From assembly GCA_004431415.1 (NCBI GenBank), contig QPMI01000709.1, positions 248,001 to 312,000 on the forward strand: a DNA stretch of 64,000 nt, given 5' to 3'. How positions within the stretch are numbered: position 1 is the first letter of the stretch; each line of letters starts with the position of its first letter. The translations under genes were made by a program, and so were the position numbers. The DNA is from Cyanophora paradoxa. Its lineage: Eukaryota; Glaucocystophyceae; Cyanophorales; Cyanophoraceae. This document shows positions 1 through 12,131 of the stretch, piece by piece. A model generated the notes under the pieces. It did no database searches, had not been told where the DNA came from, and saw only the letters and a program-made list of their open reading frames with translations.

Positions 1-796
1 GGGGGGCACCGGGTGAGGACAAGCTGAAGGTGAGGGGGCCGTCTGTGGCACGAGGCGGCCGTCTGTGGCACGAGGCGGCCCTCCACGAAGGAGCGCACCA
101 CGTCGTCCCCGCGGCCAGGACGCGGATTCCCGGTCGCGCGCCGCGGGCGGCGACGGCTACGTCGGAGACATGCCGTCCCCGCCCCCGGGCCCCAGGAGGG
201 AGACGGGCTCCTCCTCGAACAGCTCCAGTGCCTGGCGTCAGCCTCCTCGAACAGCTCCAGCTCCTCGAGTCCGGTGGCCTAGCGGTGAGCCTCAGCAGGG
301 CGGGCACACGAGGCGGGATGAGCGCCCCGCCGTAAGGCGGGATGAGCCGTCCACGTGGTCGTAAGGCGGGATGAGCGCCCCGCCGCAGGGCGCGGGGTGG
401 GGTCTCCTTCACGATGCGGGCGCATTTCTGCAGGCGGGGCGGCGTGAGGGGCGGGTCAGAGCGCAGCGCTAGCTGAGGACGTCAGCTGCAGGGTGTTCAA
501 CGAGCCTGGCCCTTGACGGCTGGAGCGTTCTCAGGCACCACGATGTGGGGGGCGAGGGCCTGTGAACAAGGCACGCAAGAATGTGAACAAGGAACGCAAG
601 AAAACGAATGGTGCGCAGCGCGCCGCGGCGCGCCGGCTTAGCCGCGGAGTTTGACGTACCCTCGGCTTCCACTTCGGCGTGACTTCGCGGCAGCTGTAGC
701 ACAGCCAGAAACAACTCGCACGTCTCCTCTAGCTAGTCGGCGGACGGCGTGCCCTGAGCGGCCTTGGCGCGAATCTGACGCGGCGGGCGAGCGACC
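1..796. other. GC-rich left edge, no confident gene
   Basis: No recognisable protein. A 20-bp unit is duplicated in tandem near 41-80, a 17-bp glutamate-coding stretch is duplicated near 205-270, and a GTAAGGCGGGATGAG-like unit occurs three times at about 313-380. On the minus strand an acidic tail (LELFEEEPVSLLGPG) runs to a stop near 157 behind a plausible AG acceptor, so this could be the last exon of a minus-strand gene that begins further right. The opening 29 bases could equally be the end of a plus-strand exon followed by a GTGAGG donor. Neither reading can be settled here. Confidence 0.3.
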
Positions 797-2098
797 ATGC
801 TAGACCCGGCGCTCGAGCGTGCGCTGAAAGCGCCGGAGGATCGCAAGCTCCTCTTTAAGGTCCGCCCGCCCAAGCCTCGCCCGTGTTCGTCTGCCGACCC
901 CACCGCGCAGCTCGAAAACGAGCTGTTCGACTTCATCGATGACAAGGCGAGGTGCGTCGCTATCGATTCGACTCCCCGTCGAGCTGCCTCGCGGCCCTCC
1001 CCGTCCCTAGCCTAGTCACGGAGACCCGCGCCCGTCCTGCGCTGTGTACAGCATCGCTTGCGAGCCTCGCCATGGCGCAGGGGCGACGCGCTTCAGTTGC
1101 CGGCGATGAGCAGCTTCCACCGCTCGCTCGTCCAGAAGACGGCGGAGCGCTTCAAGCTGCGCTGCGTGCTGGAGGGGTCCGAGATCAACCCGCAGGTGAT
1201 CATCGAGCGCACTGCGAAGGCCGTCAAGCCCGCGCTGCGCTTCGTCGACTTCGTGCGCACGCCGCCTCGCCCTCGCCCAGCGCCCAGCGCCCAGCGCCCC
1301 GACGCGCGGCCGGCGGCAGATTCCGGATATGTTTGGCAAGCCGCCGCCGGTGACGCGCAAGCCGAAGCGCACGACGCCCAAGCGGCCCGAGCTGGGGCGC
1401 TACGTCCCGCCGTCGCGCCGGAAGCAGGAGCAGGCGGAGGAGGGCGAGGAAGAGGGGGAGGAGGAGGGCGAAGAGGACGAGGAGGACGAGGTCGAGGACG
1501 CGGAGGGCGAGGGCGACGGCGAGGAGGAGGCGGCCGCCGCCGCCGCCGCCGCCGCCGATGACGGGGAAGCTGAGAAGCCCAGCGGCGACAAGAGCGACGA
1601 GAAGCCGCGGAGGAGCGCTGCGAAGGAGGAAAGAGCGCCGGAGGCGGGCGCACCGGAGGGGCACGACGCGCCGCGGGAGCAGAGGCGGCGGGAGCGGGAG
1701 CGCGCGTCGCGGGGCCGCGAGTCGGAGGGCGCGCCGGCGGAGGAGGCGCCGGCCGCCGGCGGGGACCTGCGGAGCCTGATCGAGGCCCGCCGCTCCCGCG
1801 GCCGCGCCAGCGATGCATCCGAGGCCGCCGCCGACGCGCCGGCTGCCACGCCGCCCAAGCCGGCGGCCCCTGCGCTGCGGACCCTCGCGGAGGCGGCGGA
1901 GGGCGGGGAGCCGAGGCAGCAGCGGCCGTCCTCGGGGCGGCCCTTGGGCGGCGCGGAGGCGGCGGCGGCGGCGGCAGCGGAGGGCAAGAAGGGCCGCGGC
2001 GAGGAGCAGCGGGAGGCGCGGCCGAGCCGTGAGGGGCGGGGAGGAGGGCGCCCCAGCGGGGGCGAGGTCCCGTCTGCGGCGGCGGCCGGCGACGAGAA

Positions 2099-2136
<38 letters not shown>

Positions 2137-4831
2137 AGGGCGCGGAGGTCCATCGGGAGGGCGAGGCGGCGTCGGGGGGAGGGCAGCAGCGGCCGGGGCG
2201 GCTGAACGTGCGGGGCGCGCTCTTCTCGCGGGCGATGGGCCTCCCGGTCACGGAGAAGCCGCCCCGAAGCCCGTCCGGCACCGCTCCTCCGAGCGCAACG
2301 AGGACCCGGCCGGCGAGGCGGCGGCGGCCCCGGAGGAGGCGGCCCGGCCGGCGTCGGCCGCGGCGCGGGCGGGGGGCGGGCGAAGGCGGGGGCGGAGGCG
2401 CGGAGGGAGGAGGCGCCGGCGCAGCCGAAGAAGGGGGCGAGCTGGGGCGACCCGCCCGCGGCGCGGCGCTCCGAGGAGGGCGGCGACCGGCGCGCCGGCC
2501 GCGCGTCGGGCGGCGCGGCATCCGGCGAAGCGGCGGCGCCGCCGCGCGGGGAGCGGAGGAGCGACGCGGCGCGAGAGGACGGGGGCGGAAGGGCGCGACG
2601 TGGGGCGAGCCGGCGCCAGCCTCGGCCCGGGCTGGCGCCAAGGCCGATCGGGCGGAGGCCGCGCCGGCGCGCAAGAGCGACGCCGCTCCGGCGCGCAAGA
2701 GCGACGCGGCGCAGGAGGCCCCGCCGGCCCCGGCGTCGGCCCGGCCGCGAATCCCGCGCCGGCCCCGGCCGCGGACCCGGCCCCGGCCGCGGAGGCGGAG
2801 GCGGAGGCGGCGCCGGCGCCGGCGCCGGTGAAGAAGTCGTGGGCGGACGAGGTGGAGGGATCGAGACGCCGCCGCGGGCGCCGCTGCGGGCGCCGGCAAA
2901 GACGCGGGAGGACCCGCCCCGCGGCAGCGCGAGGAGGCGGCCCCCGCCAAGCGCGGCTCCAGCTGGGGCCAGCCCATCGAGCGCGCCCCCGCCGAGAAGA
3001 GCTACGGCGGCAAGGCCCCCGGCGGGCGGGACCGTAGCCCGCCGCGCGAGCGCGGGGCGGGGCGGGAGCGGAGCCCGCCCCGCAGCGGCGGCCGCGACAG
3101 GAGCCCCCGAGGGGCAGCGGGGGCGGCAGGCCGAGGGCCGCGGGTCGAGCTGGGGCGGGTCCGGCGGCGACTCGTGGTCCGCTGCCCCCGCTCTTCCCCC
3201 CTTCCTTGTCCGAGCGCCCGCGGCAGGTTCCACCACGACGAGCGGCGGGACAGCGGCAGGGGCGGGCGCGAGAGCGCCGGCGGCGGCAGCGGCAGCAGCG
3301 GCGGCGGCGGCGCCAAGGGCGGCCGGGAGAGCGGCGGCGGCGGCGCGCGGTGCGGCTTCCTTCTCCCCCCTGCCCTTTCCTGTACGACATCATCTGAAAG
3401 GGCTGCACGCGCAGGGGCGGCCACGGCCACGGGCCGGCGCCCGTGCCCGTGATCAAGCCCAAGCCCCTGGCCGTGCCGAACTGGGACGCCCCGGACCTCG
3501 GCCTCGACGCGGCCGCCAAGGCCAAGAAGGAGGGGGCCCGCGAGGCGGCGGCGAAGGGCGAGCGGGAGGGCGCGGACGGGGGCACGTGGTACGTCAAGGA
3601 CCGGGAGGAGGATGAGCCGCGGCAGCGCAAGCCGCAGGCCTCGGCCTCGGCCCCGGCGGCCCCGGCGGCCCCGACGGCGCCCCAGGCGGGCGGCGAGGAG
3701 AAGAAGGCCTTCAAGGTGCTGGACCTCACGGGGGACCTCCCCGCGCCCATCCCCGTCCCCTCCTCCTCCTCCGCCGCCTCTTCGAAGCCAAAGGAGCGTA
3801 ACATGGCGGTGCTGCTCGAGGACTACTCCGAGTTCGAGGGCGGCGCCTTCCAGGTGAGGGAGGGGCCTCTCGGGGCCCGACGACAGGCCTCGCCCGAGGG
3901 GAGCGCCGGGCGCGGCTGACGGCGGCGCTGCGGCAGCGGACGCGGGGGGAGTACCTCTCGGCGGGGACGGGCCACATCCTCGAGCTCCACGGGTTCGACT
4001 CCAGCCTCAAGACGCCCCAGGTGGCCCCGCTCCCTCAGGCCGCGCTCCCTTTCTCGCTGCGCGGCCCCCAGGGCCGATGGCACCCCAGGGGCTCGCCCCG
4101 TGCCTGACCCCTCCTCCCGGGGCCCGGTGCCGCGGGCAGATCGAGGCGCTGCTGGACACGTACATCGCGGGGGGCATGTGCCGCCTGAAGTGGGTCGACG
4201 ACACCCACTGCCTCGCCATCTTCCGCTCCTCCGACCTCGGTGCGCCCTTCTTACCTCTCTTGTCTCTCTCTCTCTCCCTCTCTCTTTCTGAGCCGGCGCC
4301 GCAGCGAAGAACGCGCTGAGCAAGGTCTCGAACCCCTTCTTCAAGCTGCGGCCGCTGGCGGACGCCTCCCAGGCCTCCCGCTCCGTCGCCGTCGCCGGCA
4401 CTTGCTCCCCCACTCCCGCTATCCTCCCCCCCTTCCTGACCGCCCGGGCCAGACGACGACGTCTCGTCGGCGGAGCGGCCGGCGACCGACGCGACCGTCG
4501 CCCACCGCATGATCAAGGTGCCGAGGCTTCTCCAGGCTGGCTGGCTGGCTGGGCCCCGAGGCTCACGCCGCGGGGCGCGCGCGCGGGCCGCAGAACCTGC
4601 TGAACATCCGGGAGCCGCGCAAGTCGCCCGCCGAGGCCGCCGCCGCCAAGGCCGAGCGCGACGCCCGCCGCTCCGCCGGCCGCCGCTCCGTGCGCGCTTC
4701 AAACTCCCTTCCCTTCTCGCCCCTCCCTCTGCTCATCCCAACGGGGGCCCGTTTCTGTTTTGCAGGGGGGCGTGACGGCGAGCCCCAAGGCGGACGGGGC
4801 GTGGGACTCCGGCGACGAGGACCAGCCGTAG
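797..4831 (+). CDS. R3H domain / coiled-coil (R3HCC1-like) RNA-binding protein, multi-exon
   Basis: Exon 1 (from ATG 797) ends in an acidic helix FDFIDD. The next exon carries the R3H core (SSFHRSLVQKTAERF, about 1108-1252). It is spliced to IPDMFGKPPP at 1320, which leads into a GRYVPPSRR motif, then a long Glu/Ala/Arg-rich region to about 3400 with repeated K-G-[ST]-W-[GA]-[DEQ] motifs. From about 3940 the C-terminal module is clear: HILELHGFDSSLKT, then LKWVDDTHCLAIF (about 4190-4220), then NALSKVSNPFFKLRPL (about 4310-4360). That block is the RRM-like region typical of R3HCC1/R3HCC1L, which probably binds RNA or single-stranded nucleic acid. The last exon ends SGDEDQP-stop. In the middle region the likely frame changes near 2270 and 2600, so small introns or missing bases are probable. 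Exon borders are approximate. Confidence 0.75.
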
Positions 4832-4925
4832 CGGAGCGCCAGTGGCCCCCAATTTCGGTCTCTGCCTCCACACAGTTTTGCAAGTGCAACACAGTTACAG
4901 ATCTAGAGGAAAACCACGGCTGCAG

Positions 4926-7821
4926 CTAGAGGAGGGCGAGGAGGGCGGCGAGGAGGGGCAGCGCGAGGGCCCAGGGCCCGGGGCGCCCTCCGGCCGCGGG
5001 GCCGGCGCCCGAGCTCGAGGGGCCATTCTGGAGGGCGGCGGGGGGCTGGAAGAGCCCGCCGGGGGGCGGCGCCAGGTCCGCCGCGGAGCCGGGGGCGCCC
5101 AGGCCCGGCGAGGGCAGCGGGCTCCCGAACGCCGGCTCCCTGCCAGGCGCCTAATAAGCTGAAGAAGAAGAGAGAAGAGGGTTGGCTTTGGGGGGTACGG
5201 GCACGGGCACCGGTCGGGGGCGGAGGCGAGGCCGATGGCGCCGAGGCGGCGGTCGAAGACGGGCGCGTAGCTCCGGAAGAAGAGCGCACCGAGCACGAAC
5301 CCCGGCGGGCTGAGAGGGCTGGATCAGGAGTGGGGAGGATAGACGAGCGGGACTCTGAGAGGGGCGCACGCGCGGCTCGTGTTGCTGCGAACGAAGGTCT
5401 GGAAGCCGAAGAGGCACTCGCCGGAGCCGCCGAGGGAGGAGGGTACAGCGAAGACGTAGTCGGCGGGGCTCAGGAAGATCGGCACGGGCCCGAGATCGAA
5501 AGTGATGTTCGGGAGGCGGCCCGCCCTCCCGCAGTCGAAGGGGAGCTCCGTAAAATCTCTGGTGAAAAAATGAGGGGGGCAATAAGGCGGAGGGGGGTAA
5601 GGGCGCGCGTGAAGTTGGCGGGCGGCTCCATGCCGATCGCGTCCATTAGGATCCTCTGGATTTCCACCCCGTCGTCTGATATTGTTCGATTCGGAATAAG
5701 AGAACGGGGGAATTTGAGCGAGGGGGGTACAGCAGTGCCCGCGCACCCTCCGGGATGGCGAGAAGGGAGGTTCCAGAGTCGATGACGGCGAAGCAGACGC
5801 CTTCCTCGGGGCCCCCGCAGCCGCCCTGGGCAGAAGACGATATCTTAGACTTGGGCAGAGGGCGCGGGGGGTACGGCGCACGACGGGGCGGCCGTCGAGG
5901 GTCACGTTGGCGAGGGGTACGGCCCAGTAGCTGTCGCTCGCGATGGGGGCCCAGTAGTAAGTGCGGTTCAGATCTCGCCCCCCGAAAACCATCTGAGCCG
6001 CCTTGATCATGAGCTTGAGCGGTCTTGGGGAGGGCGGGTGGGCAAAGGGGGTACGCGCGATGCTCTGGGGGCTGCCGGGGTCGGAGGAGGGGGAGGGTAC
6101 GAGGTAGAAGGAGGCCTCGGCGAAGGGTAGAACGTTCTGCGGGAGCCCGCTCTCAGAGCCTCGAGCTAATGATCATGATCATAGAAGAAGGGCCCGCGGA
6201 CGCTCGCGTCCCGGCTGTCGTTGTGCTGCCTCTTATCGTAGGATCCCGAAGGGGGTACGGTGCGCGGACCTGGAGGAAGCCGTTCTCGAGGATGGTGGCG
6301 CCCTCGTCGGCCCCGGACTCGGCGCTCGTCGGGCCCAGGCCCAAGATCCCCGAGATCGGGTCCGACGTCTGAGGGCGAGGGCCCCGTGGTTCAGCGATTC
6401 GGTGGCTCAGTGATGCGAAGATTCGATGCGGGGGGGCGCCGTGCTTAAAGCAAGTAAGGGGAAGCTTGAGATATCGAGGGGGGCCGGCGGGGGCGGGGCG
6501 GGGCGGGGGCGGGGGCGGGGCGGGGGCGGCGCGCGGCGCTGAATGTCTCGGCGTCGATGTGCGTCGCCAGGGCCACCGGCTGCCGGGGCTAACATCAGAT
6601 CGGAGATCAGATCAGACTCGTCGGAGCGAGGCTCAGATCAGATCGGCGCCCGTGACCAAAGGAGGGGAGGGGGGAGGGGGGGGGGGGGAGGGGAGAGAGA
6701 GGGGGGGGGGGGGAGGAGGGGAGGGGGGCTTTGCTCGCCTGGTTCCTCACAGTGACGTTCCCGACGGTGACGGTGTCGACGCCGAGCTGCCCCCGGGCCC
6801 CCGCCCCGCAGGCAAAGAGAGAAGGTCACACGGGATCGATGGTTTCGAACTTCGGAAGGCGTTAGGGCGGACCGAGCCGAGGAAGTAGCTGCGAACGAAA
6901 CAATCGGAAGCCGTCGGGGGATCCGGAGAGGAGGGCCAAAGAGGGGGGGGTACGCGCACCCGATGCCGTAGCGGACGGCGACCTGGGGCGGGGTCTCCCC
7001 CGCCGTGGTCGCGTTCGCGAAGGTCGAGGACGCCTGCGCCGAAACATTCTGAGGCGGTCCGGGGCGAGCAAGGGTATGTGCAGGCGCACGAAGGGGTTGA
7101 AGAGGCGGCCACCGGCGCACGACCGGTCGCAGAGGACGCTCTGGCTCATATGATCAGGTGGCAATGTCGAAGTTCGAGCCCGGCGCGCGAGAGCGGTTCC
7201 CACCTTCACCCACGTCAGCGTACTCCCCGTATCTGGAACGACACCGAAGGACTGCGGCGGGGTTCCGATCGAAAGCGTGTTCAAGAGACCGACCTGCGCA
7301 TGCGCGCGCGAGAATCGAACATCGAGCGCGGCGTGCGCCGGCTCCCGGCCGCGGGCGCTGGCCATGGCCGTCGACGCCCCCCGCTTGGGCTGGAGACGTG
7401 CGCACAAACGAGTCGACCAGAGGCACGGCGGTCGCCCCGGGCGTAATGTTCATCGTTTTGAGTGTTTCCTGATGCACGAGCAGCTGTGCCGGCGAGTGAG
7501 GAAGAGAGCGCCGCAGCCAGCCGGCGCTGCAAAGAGCAGCGCGCACGCGTCGTGTTCCGCCGGCGTCCAGCGCGAACGGCTGCGCAGCGGCGGCGTGCGC
7601 GGAGAGAAGCCGGGGTGGTCCGCCCGCCGGCAGCGAGCGCCTCCCGGCGCGGGCTAGCGCATCAGCGACCTGTGTGACCGCATCGTAATCTCAGCGCGCC
7701 GAGGGCCCGCGCGCGCCGGCCGCACCTGTTTGTCGTGGAAACGGACGCTCTGTTTCTGCGCGGCGCTCACGCTGGCCGCAAGGAGAGCGAGCAGGAGAGC
7801 CGTGAAGCGTGTCGCGCGCAT
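4926..7821 (-). CDS. Pepsin-like (A1 family) aspartic protease, secreted and probably GPI-anchored, multi-exon
   Basis: ATG at 7821 opens a signal peptide (MRATRFTALLLALLAASVSA). The N-lobe shows LSIGTPPQSFGVV followed by the catalytic DTGS (about 7215-7240). SSTFANATT, DTVTVGNVTV and ISGILGLGP follow, all familiar A1 blocks. The C-lobe shows VFGGRDL, AVIDSGTSLLAIP with the second catalytic DSGT near 5780, LPNITFDLG, and the closing LGALFFRSYAPVFDRRLGAIG. After a small intron the last exon ends in a small-residue stretch and a hydrophobic tail (WALALPLLAALLALL-stop), which reads as a GPI attachment signal. It would act in the secretory pathway or at the cell surface. About ten short introns interrupt it, several beginning GTACCCCC or GCGCGTACCCC. 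It converges on the R3HCC1-like gene with 94 bp between stops. Confidence 0.85.
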
Positions 7822-7905
7822 CGCTGCCAGGCCACTGGGCTGCGCGCGTGAGGACGGCAGTTTTTTTTCACTCGGGGGGTAGGGCAAACCTTGGTCCGCG
7901 CCGAA
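7822..7905. promoter_or_regulatory. Shared head-to-head promoter region
   Basis: Only 84 bp separate the start codons of the minus-strand protease and the plus-strand RHL1 gene, so both promoters must overlap here or lie inside the neighbouring gene. A T8 run sits in the middle. No TATA box is evident. The bidirectional role is inferred from layout alone. Confidence 0.5.
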
Positions 7906-10571
7906 ATGAAGAAGAAGGCGCAGAAGGAGGATTCCGATGCGTCCGACGCGTCCGACGCTTCCCTTGAGGAGGTTCCGGTGCGTCGCTCTCGGGCTGCGGC
8001 GCTGCCAGCGCAAAGTGAACGCTGCGCCGCAGAAGCCGAAGCGCGCGAAGAAGGATGCGGGCGGCAAGGCGAAGCCGAACGAAGATCCGCTAGAGAAGGC
8101 GACGCGCGAGGAGTCCGCCCGCCTCGCGCGGGAAGCGTACAAGACCGAGACGCTGCGGAAGCAGCGGCCCGACGTGTACGGCGTCCTCAAGCCGCCGCCG
8201 GGTGCCTGCGGCGGCCATTCGGGGTGCTCTGATCTGAGGCCGGGGGCGTGCTCGCAGCGCTGCGGAAGCTCGACGGCTGCGACGTGGTGAAGAAGCGCGG
8301 CAAGGCCGGCCACACGGGCCGATACCTCTTTGTCTTTCCCGTGCGCGAAGCTGCCCCGGTCCTCTGCGCGCGCCGAGCGGGCCGCAGGGCGAGCTCTCGG
8401 AGGGCAAGGCGGGCGGGAAGATGGGGACCCTGGAGCACCTGGACACCCCGAACCCCGTGCTGCATTTGGAGTACCCGGAGGGCCGGCTGCGGCTGCGGGG
8501 CACGCTCATGTACCCCAAGGCTCGGTACCTCACGCTGCAGTGCGCGCCGCGGCGCGGGGTGGCCCAGTGCTCCGACCCCTTCGAGACCCTCGTCGTCTTC
8601 TCGGAGGCGAGCCGCGCGCCCCTCCCTTCTCCCTGCTCTTCTCCTCCTCCTCCCCCTTCCGCGCCCTCTCTGCTGACCGGGGCGGCGGGGGCAGGCGGCG
8701 TGGGTGGGCAAGCCGGAGGAGAACCCGGACGGCAAGGCCCTGGAGCTCCCAGAGCACCTCAAGTGGACGGCGCGCCGGCGCTCCCTCGTTCCCTCTCGCG
8801 CGCGCCCGTTCTGAGCGCCCGGCGCGCAGGCGGAGAAGGCTGCGTCGCTTCCCAAGTCGGGCGAGCAGCAGCAGCAGCAGGCGCGGCGCTCCTCCGGCGC
8901 GCCGGGGGCCAGGGCCGGCCCCGGCGCCGGCGGGGAAGAGGAGGAGGAGGACGAGGTGGAGGACGGAAGCTCGGGCGGGGAGAGCGATGGGGCGGAGGCG
9001 GGGGCGGCGGCCGGCGCCCCGCGGCGGCACTCGGCGCGGGTGGCGGCGGACGGCCCGCAGCGCAAATCGTACAAGGAGCAGCAGGGCTCCGACGACGACG
9101 AGGGCGAGGGCGAGGGCGAGGAGAGCGACGCGGAGGGGGGGAGCGGCTCCGACGCCGGTGCGGGGGTACCCCCCCTTGCGCCCGCCCCTCCCGCGCGGAC
9201 CCTCCCGGCAGAGGGCGCAGGCCCGAAACGGGGCAAGAGCAAGGCGGCGGCCGCCGCTGCGCCGTCCAAGCCGAAAGGTGCCGGCCGCAGCCCCGCTCCG
9301 CGTCTCGTCTCCGGGGTACGCGGCCGACGCTGACGGGGCCGACCGGGGGTACAGAGCCGAAGCAGCAGGCGGACTGGGGGTTCCTGATGGGCGGCAAGGG
9401 CCCCGCCGCGGGCCCGGCTAAGGGCGCGCCCGGTACGCGCCGCACCGCCGATCTCGTCGTGCACGCCCATCCCCTGACGTCGGCGTACCTCCCCCCTCTC
9501 AGGAGGCAAGGCGGAGGACAAGGACAAGGCGAAGAAAGACGGGGCGGAGGAGGCGGAGAAGGCGGGCAAGCCTGGGAAGAAGCGGGAGGGGGAGGGGGAG
9601 GCCGGGCGCAAGCCGAAGAAGTCGACGGGCGGGGAGAAGGCCGAGGAGAAGAAGAAGGGCGCGCATGGGGCCGGGCCGGGCCGGGCCGGGCGAGCGGCGC
9701 CGTCCTGAACTCGGAATCACTCGGTGCGCAGGCACCGGGAAGGGGGCGGCGGCGGCAGCGGCTGTCATATCACTGGACGCGAGCGACGGGGAGGAGGAGG
9801 AGGAGGAGAAGGAAGAGGAGAAGGGCGGCAAGGCCAGCGGCAAGAAGGGCGGGGGCAAGGCCGGCGGCAAGGGCGGCGAGGGCAAGGGGCGCGCGGGGGG
9901 CTCGGGGCCCAGCAAAGGGGGGGCCTCGGGGGCCCCCGGCGCCGCCGGGGCGCCCCCCAAGGCGAAGAGCAGCAAGCCGGTGGTCCTGGACGAGGAGGAC
10001 GAGGAGGACGAGTTCGGCTTCGCGGACGCGTGCGCCCGCCCCGCCCCGCCCCGCCCCGTGCGATCCAAGCAGAGGCTGCATCGGGATTCAGACGGCCCCT
10101 AGATGGAAACAGAGGTGCTATCTAGAATTTGGACGGCCCCAAGATGTAAATAGAGGGTTCACGAATATTTAGACGGCCCTTGGTTTGATTCGCGTGCCCC
10201 CGCAGGTGGGATGCGGTGGAGCAGCAGCGGGCCAAGGCCAAGACGCCCCCTCGCCCGGCGCCGGCGCCGGCCGCCGCGAGGGCCTCCGCCCCCTCCTCCT
10301 CCGCCGCCCCCGCTGCCCCCGCCCAGGGGCCCTCCTCCCCCGGCTCCCTCTTCGCCCCGCCCCCCCCCGCAGCCTCCGGCCCGAGCGCCAAGGCGCCCCC
10401 TTCTTCGGCGGGGGCGGGGGCGGGGCGGGGCGCCAAGCAGGGGACCCTGGACGGCTTCCTACGGGCCAGCTCCAAGGTGCGCCCGCCGCCCCGCGCCCCC
10501 CGCCCCGGCCCCGCCCTGCCCCGGCCCCGGCCCGGCCCCGCGGCTCATCGCCGTCGCGGTCGTTCCAGTGA
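7906..10571 (+). CDS. RHL1: RHL1-type DNA topoisomerase VI accessory protein, multi-exon
   Basis: RHL1 is a DNA-binding subunit of the plant/algal topoisomerase VI complex needed for endoreduplication. The diagnostic run is KLDGCDVVKKRGKAGHTGRYLFVFP (about 8265-8340), then LEHLDTPNPVLHLEYPEGRL, LRGTLMYPKARYLTLQ and VVFSE. The next exon at 8695 begins AAWVGKPEENPDG, matching the family's FSE-WWIG-KEENP block. The C-terminal half is a charged, low-complexity linker with Lys/Glu- and Ser/Asp-rich tracts. The last coding segment ends QGTLDGFLRASSK (about 10438-10472), a PIP-box-like motif (Q-x-x-L-x-x-F-L) that would bind PCNA. The most economical ending splices AAG to a TGA at 10569; read-through to 10683 is the alternative. 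The intron at 8607 begins with GC rather than GT. Confidence 0.85.
10085..10185 (+). repeat. Three copies of a ~41-bp unit inside an RHL1 intron
   Basis: The core AGACGGCCC (or GGACGGCCC) recurs at about 10089, 10131 and 10171, each preceded by an AT-rich stretch (ATTCAG, AATTTG, ATTTAG). The spacing is about 41 bp. The unit lies between the acidic DEEDEEDEFGF exon and the exon starting WDAVEQQ, so it is intronic. It is AT-richer than the flanking exons, which suggests an inserted minisatellite. Confidence 0.5.
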
Positions 10572-11870
10572 ACCGCAAGCCCCGTCGCGCGCGCCAGCCT
10601 TGGATCGGGAGGCTCTGGCGGCGGTGCGCGGCCGGCCGCAGGGCCCGCCGCCGCGGCTCGGAGTTCACGAGTCAGCAGGCTGAGAGGCCCGGCGCGGCCC
10701 ACCCCGCCGTCCGGCCGGCGCGGCCGGGCCGGCCCCGCGGCCGCGACTCCCGACTCCCGAGTCCGTACTACGGTATCCCGCGAGGCCGGGGCGCCCGTGT
10801 CCGACTCGCCGCGGCTTGATTGAACTCGCCCGGCCGCCGCCGAGTCGCTTGAGCTTCAATTCAGGCTTCGTGTTTAGCAATTAGAGCTTGGAAGGTTCAC
10901 GGTTCCCCACTTTTGGAAATTCTTCAATTGCACATCAAACGTTGCAATTAGCCATCGCCGTCGCCATCGACGTGCGGCCCGGTCCGACGGTCCGACGGTC
11001 GACGTCCGGCAGCCCGGCCCGGGGCCGGCGCCCCGCGTCCGAACTCGGAGCCTCGGAGCTCAGAACTTGGAAGCCGCCGCCGTCGCCCGCGGCCGGCCCG
11101 GCGGCAGGCCGCGCGCGCGGCCGCCGGGCTGGCGGCGAGCCTGGCGCCCCGCGGCGGGTCGGCCGGGCGCACGGTTTACAAGTTCAGACTCTCTCAGACT
11201 TTGACGGGTACTACCACCACACAATTAACTTACCATAACTTGAAGACTTGATCATGAAGCCGCCTAGAAGTTGAACTTGTTTAACAAATGTTGTGTTGCA
11301 AAAACTTGCAATTGAAATCACAATGAACTTGAATGAAGTACTAGTGTAGTACTATAGTGGTAGTGCTAAAGGGCTAGTGTTACCAGAAAAAAGCAAAGCT
11401 GGCCAGTACTAGTGATCGATTCAGATCGAAATGCGAAGTGATGTAAATGGACGAAAAGACCACCAAAATACACGGGTGTTAGCAATTAATATTGCAATTC
11501 CTGACAACGACAAATATTGAGAAACAACACACATGCATGCGAAGGGGTACGCTCTGTAACAAATAAATCGAAAACGATGTATACATGTACATGCATATGT
11601 CTCAACAAAGATAACATTGGTTTGATTTGTTTTGGATGATAATAATTTAAAGGCTTGCACGTGCAGAAAATTAACATGTACTGTCCGATCGCGACTTCTC
11701 GATACCGATGAGAGACTATTCAGAGTCTCTGTTGACGTCACCGAGGATCCGGAAAACCTCTGTTTACGTAAAAGTGGCCTTTCGAGGTATCGAAGGAACT
11801 GAGCTCGCGGGTCAAGCCTCAAGCCCGGCCAGGCTGGCACTTCAGCTAGCGCTGCAGCTGCAGTCTGCAA

Positions 11871-11922
11871 CTGCCGGCTAACTGCCGGCTAACTGCCGGC
11901 TAGCTGCCGGCTAACTGCCGGC
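11871..11922 (+). repeat. 11-bp tandem repeat (CTGCCGGCTAA)
   Basis: About five consecutive copies of CTGCCGGCTAA, one with G replacing A (CTGCCGGCTAG). The unit contains the palindrome GCCGGC. Confidence 0.85.
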
Positions 11923-12131
11923 CCGGCGCGCGGCTAATTACTAAGAAAAGTTACATGCAAGTTGCAATATTAATTGGGCTCATGGTTTATCATAGTATTC
12001 TATAGCTACGTATACGATCATCGGATATCGATCGATACTTATAATTAACTATGATAGCAGGCTGTTAATTAAATAACAGCGCCAGCTTAAGCTTGTTCAC
12101 AGGCGGCTTACAGCTGCAGGCGGCTTACAGC

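Noticed and set aside
1224-3236. 670-codon minus-strand frame over the first gene
   Set aside because: It is the antisense of the Glu/Ala/Arg-rich plus-strand exon. GC-rich sequence leaves all frames open, and the plus strand has the homology.
8187-9611. 474-codon minus-strand frame across RHL1
   Set aside because: Opposite strand of conserved RHL1 exons, low complexity, no homology.
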